NCBI GenBank assembly: GCA_000827205.1
Contig: KN832557.1
Location: 2,029,273-2,093,272 of the forward strand
Origin: Plicaturopsis crispa FD-325 SS-3
Taxonomy: Eukaryota > Basidiomycota > Agaricomycetes > Amylocorticiales > Amylocorticiaceae
Reading direction: 5' to 3'
Length of the DNA: 64,000 nucleotides
Shown here one piece after another: positions 60,245-64,000 of the stretch; the first letter of the stretch is position 1; every line of letters begins with the position of its first letter. Under the pieces are notes generated by a model. The model saw nothing but the letters and a program-made list of their open reading frames with translations. It was not told the origin of the DNA and did no database searches. A program made the translations under genes and the position numbers.

Positions 60245-60587
60245 GGTGAAGTGGTGGTGCGTTGTAGCAGGTGCATTTGGCGGCGCGTCGAAGGAGACTG
60301 CTGGAAACACATGATGCGCGCCGGTTAGCGCGCGGCGACTTGAGTAAACGATGTCTTGCTCATTTCACTGGATAAAAACCGTACAACGAGCACTGGCATC
60401 AAGCAAGATTTGTCGCCGTCTTTGCAGTCTGCTACAGTGGAATAGTCGCGTATTATACTCAAGTTGAAGCCATTCGCGATTTTGTCGAGGACCCGGTCAG
60501 TTTATACTTACGTAATAATTCTCCCTCCGTGGCGACTTCGGACTTTGACTCTGAACGGATTCCACAACTTGTCCTCGACATAAAACC
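60245..60587. other. Divergent promoter region (PEX3 / small mitochondrial-type gene)
   Basis: About 340 bases between the starts of two divergent genes. No distinctive site was identified beyond AT-richer stretches. Confidence 0.45.
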
Positions 60588-61058
60588 ATGGTGAGCCACA
60601 GCTTTTGCTGGTCTCTATGCTGCCTCTAACGTTTGAGCAGGGAGGAGGCGGCAGATATCCTTACCCAAAGACCGTTTGGTCTCCAGCAGGTGAGTTTGAG
60701 GCTTCTGTTTCCAGCGACAAACGATCACCGACGGCGAACAACAGGTGGATGGTGGACGCGCCCGTCGAATTGGAGGAGCAACAGCATCATAGTATTTGGT
60801 GGAATCGTCGCGTTATCGTATGGTGTAGCAACAGTTAGCTGGGCTCACGAGGTATGTATTTGCGTCTCCCGTCACCTTTCCTTTCGTTGATTACGGCGAC
60901 ACAGTGGAGAAGCGTGCAGCCGTTCCGCCCAATACCGTCTATGAAGGTGCGCCGCTCATGCGTATCATGTGTCTCTTTACGCGGTCCGTTGAGCTCCGTT
61001 TTAGTGGGCGAAACAATATACGGACGACGGGGCGGCGAAATCTGCGGAGACACCTTAG
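60588..61058 (+). CDS. Small single-helix mitochondrial-type protein (possible complex I accessory subunit)
   Basis: Exons 60588–60590, 60641–60689, 60745–60851, 60905–60946 and 61005–61058 give 84 residues. The first exon is just the ATG (AAAACCATG before GTGAGC). The protein starts GGGGRYPYPKTVWSPAGGWW, then TRPSNWRSNS, a membrane helix (IIVFGGIVALSYGVATVSW), HEWRSVQPFRPIPSMKWAKQ and a short polar end. The PYPK.VWSP.GGW and P.NW patterns fit small inner-membrane accessory proteins such as those of respiratory complex I, but I cannot name the subunit. An alternative start (MLPLTFEQGGGG) reads through from 60619 in the same frame without the first intron. Confidence 0.65.
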
Positions 61059-62133
61059 ATAATCCTTTACAGTTTGCATGCTACCAATTCACTCAAATTC
61101 CTCATCACTCCTCGATGTGTACAGTGATCGTCTGCCAAGCTCGACCATCGAATTTCGCCATGACCCAATGACGATATCTCCGCGAAGTCGCCGGTAAATC
61201 TCGACGAAATGCCTGTCTTTCCTCGGAGAGCACTTACTTCCATCAGGCATTCCTCTCAATTGATATGCTAACGGTGCTGAGTTTCCGTCCCCATCGCTAC
61301 AGCTTTGGAAGCCGCTCCGAGCCAGAACACAAGAGCATGGCGCCGGCCTTTGAAGACGCGCGTATTCGCGGATCTACACATGAAAGCCCCAAGCACCACA
61401 CTACTCCTCGGTTTTTTAGCACGTTTCGACGCTGGCCTGGGCCTTTTATGTACTAACATCCTTGAGCAGACGACCGTTTTGTTTGGTAACCACCCGGTCT
61501 CCCCACTTCTCGGAACCGCCAGGCAAGCTGCGGGCTGACGAGTGCGTCGAGCTATCTGTGTTCCGACCAGCAGATAACGTCGACGCAACGCGCTCTCGAC
61601 AGCAATAACGGCAACGCACATAGTCTGTGAGCTGTTGCGGTCTCTGGTGCAGTTTTAAATTTATACACTCATGCACAGATAACAATCAAGGGGTGGAATG
61701 TTAACGGTCGTGCTCACGTCCTATCGCATCAAATATAGTATCGCGACGTACAAATCTCCCCGATGATATGTTTCCGTGCGCTGATACTTACGGGCACGCT
61801 TAACAGATATTCGAATCCATGATTAGACCTCGCCGTCGATGTCATGTCTAGGTATTTCGATTGTAACGAGCGTCGTGAGATATATGGTCTCGAGCGTCGA
61901 CGTATTTCGATCGCGACCAAGTGACGGACTCGAATGCACAGTCTCGGATCTCAAGCCTCTGTAGCGCGCTGGGCTCGATTGTGAGACATTCCGCCCTATG
62001 CGGCCGTCCGCTTCATTAACTGACGACTGGGCGTTACAGCGAATATCGGCCCACATTACTCTTCGTCGACTATTCCTTCTCCGAACGCTCTGTTGACGCA
62101 CAGCAAACCTTCATCGCGAATTAATTGATTGAG
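61059..62133. other. Intergenic region, no gene recognised
   Basis: 1.07 kb between the small mitochondrial-type gene and the RhoGAP gene. Open frames on the minus strand (about 61268–61621) lack motifs or coherent splice joins. Confidence 0.5.
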
Positions 62134-64000
62134 ATGTCGAAACAGCCTTCTAGATGGATGGCTGGCACATCCCCGTCTCCGCTCTCAATCCCACCCACCT
62201 CTCCTCTACAGATCAAACCTCGAGCGCACCATCGTCCTGACCACATGTCCCGCGTGCGTAGCACAAGCTTAGGCTCTTCCGCCTCCAACCCGATGACCAT
62301 ACCCAATTCGACACTCACGCCTGTGGCCAATGCACGCAGCACCTTCGGCGATCGACTCGCTGACAAGCGTGTGCAGCGTGCTCATCGCTTGAGTGACCAG
62401 CAGGAACGGATGTCGCGGCTCCCTGTGGTACACGAGACGCGCTTGCCGATGGGCGAGGACTTGCAGCAACGGCGCGGACATAAACTCAAGACGCATAAGC
62501 GGTTTGTTTCCCTGCCAGCTGGGATGGACGGGCGCGAACGCGACTTCGAGCAAGAGCCTGCGCGGACGGACGGTCCCGGCCACGCACACGTTCGCGATCC
62601 CAGACACCAGCGCGAACCGGATCATCTAGCTGCTCGCGACGACTCGGATCGCAAAGCCCGCGCTATCGCCTACGAGCAACAGTGCTTCGCGCGTGCGACG
62701 GGGCACGTCGCCGTTCTCAGTGCCGTCAGTCCGCGTCTTTCCAGCACTCGCGTGCCATATGGTGCCTCGCATCCACGCTCGACGCCCGGCCCCTCCCCGC
62801 GTGTACCTTCCGGGGGAGACACAGGACGCTGGTGGTCGGTGAACGTCGAGGCTTCGCCCTCGCAAGCAGCTGAAGCCTCTCCGCGTATGTCCCCCGGCAC
62901 GTTCCAATCGCACAAGGGCGGCTCGCCGAAGATATTCTCGCACACGGCTTCGCCACAGGATACGCCTATCGCACAGGTCGCGCACTCGCCGCTGGGTGCA
63001 GGGAGGCCGTATGCGCCTTCGGGACTATCTGAACAGACTCCACATTCGAGGACACGGCGCCCTTCTGGCGCCTCGCCGCATATCGGTGTCTCGTCGCCTG
63101 CTCTTCGAGTCACCGCACCCTCGCCTCGTATCGCACACCCCAATCTCACGGTCGATGCGCCTCATATGCCAGCGCCAGATCTACAGCTGCTCGTCGCGCA
63201 GCTTGACGATCTCCTCCGCTTCTCGCATGCGAGAATTACCGATAATTTGGATGTAAATTATGTTTTCGCTTTGCATGCTCGTGTACGACGGCCGACAAAG
63301 CTGAATCCAGAGCGTAAGTCCCATGTCTACCTTTTCGCCTCACTTGATAATGCGTACGACACTGAAACGATTTCTCAGACGTCTTCGGCGAGCCACTGGA
63401 AAACGTGGTCATGTACGCTGCCGCCACGACCGCCCTCGGAGGATGGCAGCACGATCTTCCCGTCGTGGTGTTTGCATGCGTGGAGGAGCTCTACCGATCA
63501 GGTACGTCTGCGCATCGCTTCACCGCGCCCTGCATAACGTGTTCTGAATGTTGCATCACAGGTATCTATGAGCCGGGACTATTCTGCAAGCCGGTCGACC
63601 GACAGCGTCATCGTCACCTTGTACAGATATTCAACAATCCGCATCCTCGGGTCGCCAGCTCGAGTGCCGTTGTTAACGCCGCAAACAACGCGATGTCTAG
63701 CCCGGCAGATTTCGGTGCAACGTATGACCTCCGCGCCGAGCCGACCCCTGCAATTTGTGGACTGCTGTCGGCGTATCTCGCCGCGCTCCCCACGACTCTA
63801 TTCGACGCGAATATCTGCCGGTGCTTCTGGGAATGGTGCGTCAAGCCCAGCACGGAACGTGAAGATCAGACGGCAGAGATCGAAGAACAGGAGGAGGTAG
63901 CGAGCAAACGGAAGCGAGCTTTGTTCTTCAAAGGGAAGAATAAGGATAAAGGCAAGGAAAAGGAGATGAACGTCCCCGCAGATGGTGAGCGCTGTCGATG
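62134..64000 (+). CDS. RhoGAP-domain protein (5' part; continues past the window)
   Basis: Exons 62134–63313, 63379–63501 and 63562–63984; a donor (GTGAGC) at 63985 leads out of the window. The first ~350 residues are Ser/Pro/Arg-rich and disordered, with many SP sites (SHKGGSPKIF, SASPQD-like pieces). A helical stretch (LQLLVAQLDDLLRFSHARIT) precedes the domain. The RhoGAP part starts VFGEPLENVVMYAA (395 on), then LPVVVFACVEELYRSGIYEP, GLFCKPVDRQRH and TPAICGLLSAYLAALPTTLF, followed by a Lys-rich insert. RhoGAPs switch off Rho GTPases and steer polarity. The position normally held by the catalytic Arg finger (GLFR) reads Cys443 here. Confidence 0.8.

Overview
This window comes from a filamentous basidiomycete, most likely an Agaricomycete. 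Genes are dense and cut by many 45–70 nt GT–AG introns. The gene families point the same way: fungal-specific FunK1-type kinases, expanded BTB and F-box families, an Agaricomycete multipass membrane protein family, and secreted plus intracellular carbohydrate enzymes typical of wood or litter fungi. Order (perhaps Polyporales) cannot be settled from sequence alone. Positions 1881–2424 are an assembly gap.

Layout. 1–3.5 kb: the 3' end of a gene, a small inverted-repeat element carrying a palindromic motif array, a local duplication, the gap and one small orphan gene. 5.2–11 kb: a secreted GH16 glucanase and an 18-exon secreted acid trehalase (GH65), both on the minus strand. 11.7–17.5 kb: a BTB gene and a 1,268-residue membrane-anchored coiled-coil protein. 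17.5–21 kb: mostly unassigned. 21–22.5 kb: a seven-helix-like membrane protein. 22.9–32.2 kb: a volatile block with three F-box relatives (one intact, one dead and split by a 2.0 kb inverted-repeat element, one relict) interleaved with two BTB genes. 33.8–34.7 kb: an orphan gene. 35.2–45.3 kb: two FunK1-type kinase genes as ~3 kb inverted arms around a carnitine acetyltransferase gene. 45.6–47.6 kb: a pseudogene of a basidiomycete protease-like family. 49.4–64 kb: acetyl-CoA synthetase, an HNH-domain gene between short direct repeats, an intracellular GH1 beta-glucosidase, PEX3, a small mitochondrial-type protein and the start of a RhoGAP-domain gene.

How the genes work together. The conserved genes fit carbon use. 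GH16, acid trehalase and GH1 release glucose from glucan, trehalose and cello-oligosaccharides. Acetyl-CoA synthetase makes acetyl-CoA, carnitine acetyltransferase moves acetyl units between compartments, and PEX3 builds peroxisomes. There is no operon logic; this is neighbourhood only. The lineage-specific genes (BTB, F-box, FunK1) show duplication, decay and element insertion, and hold most of what is worth a second look.

Exon models were built by eye from splice consensus and family motifs. For each multi-exon model the exon lengths sum to a whole number of codons and the joined reading frame is open. No alignment or database search was run.
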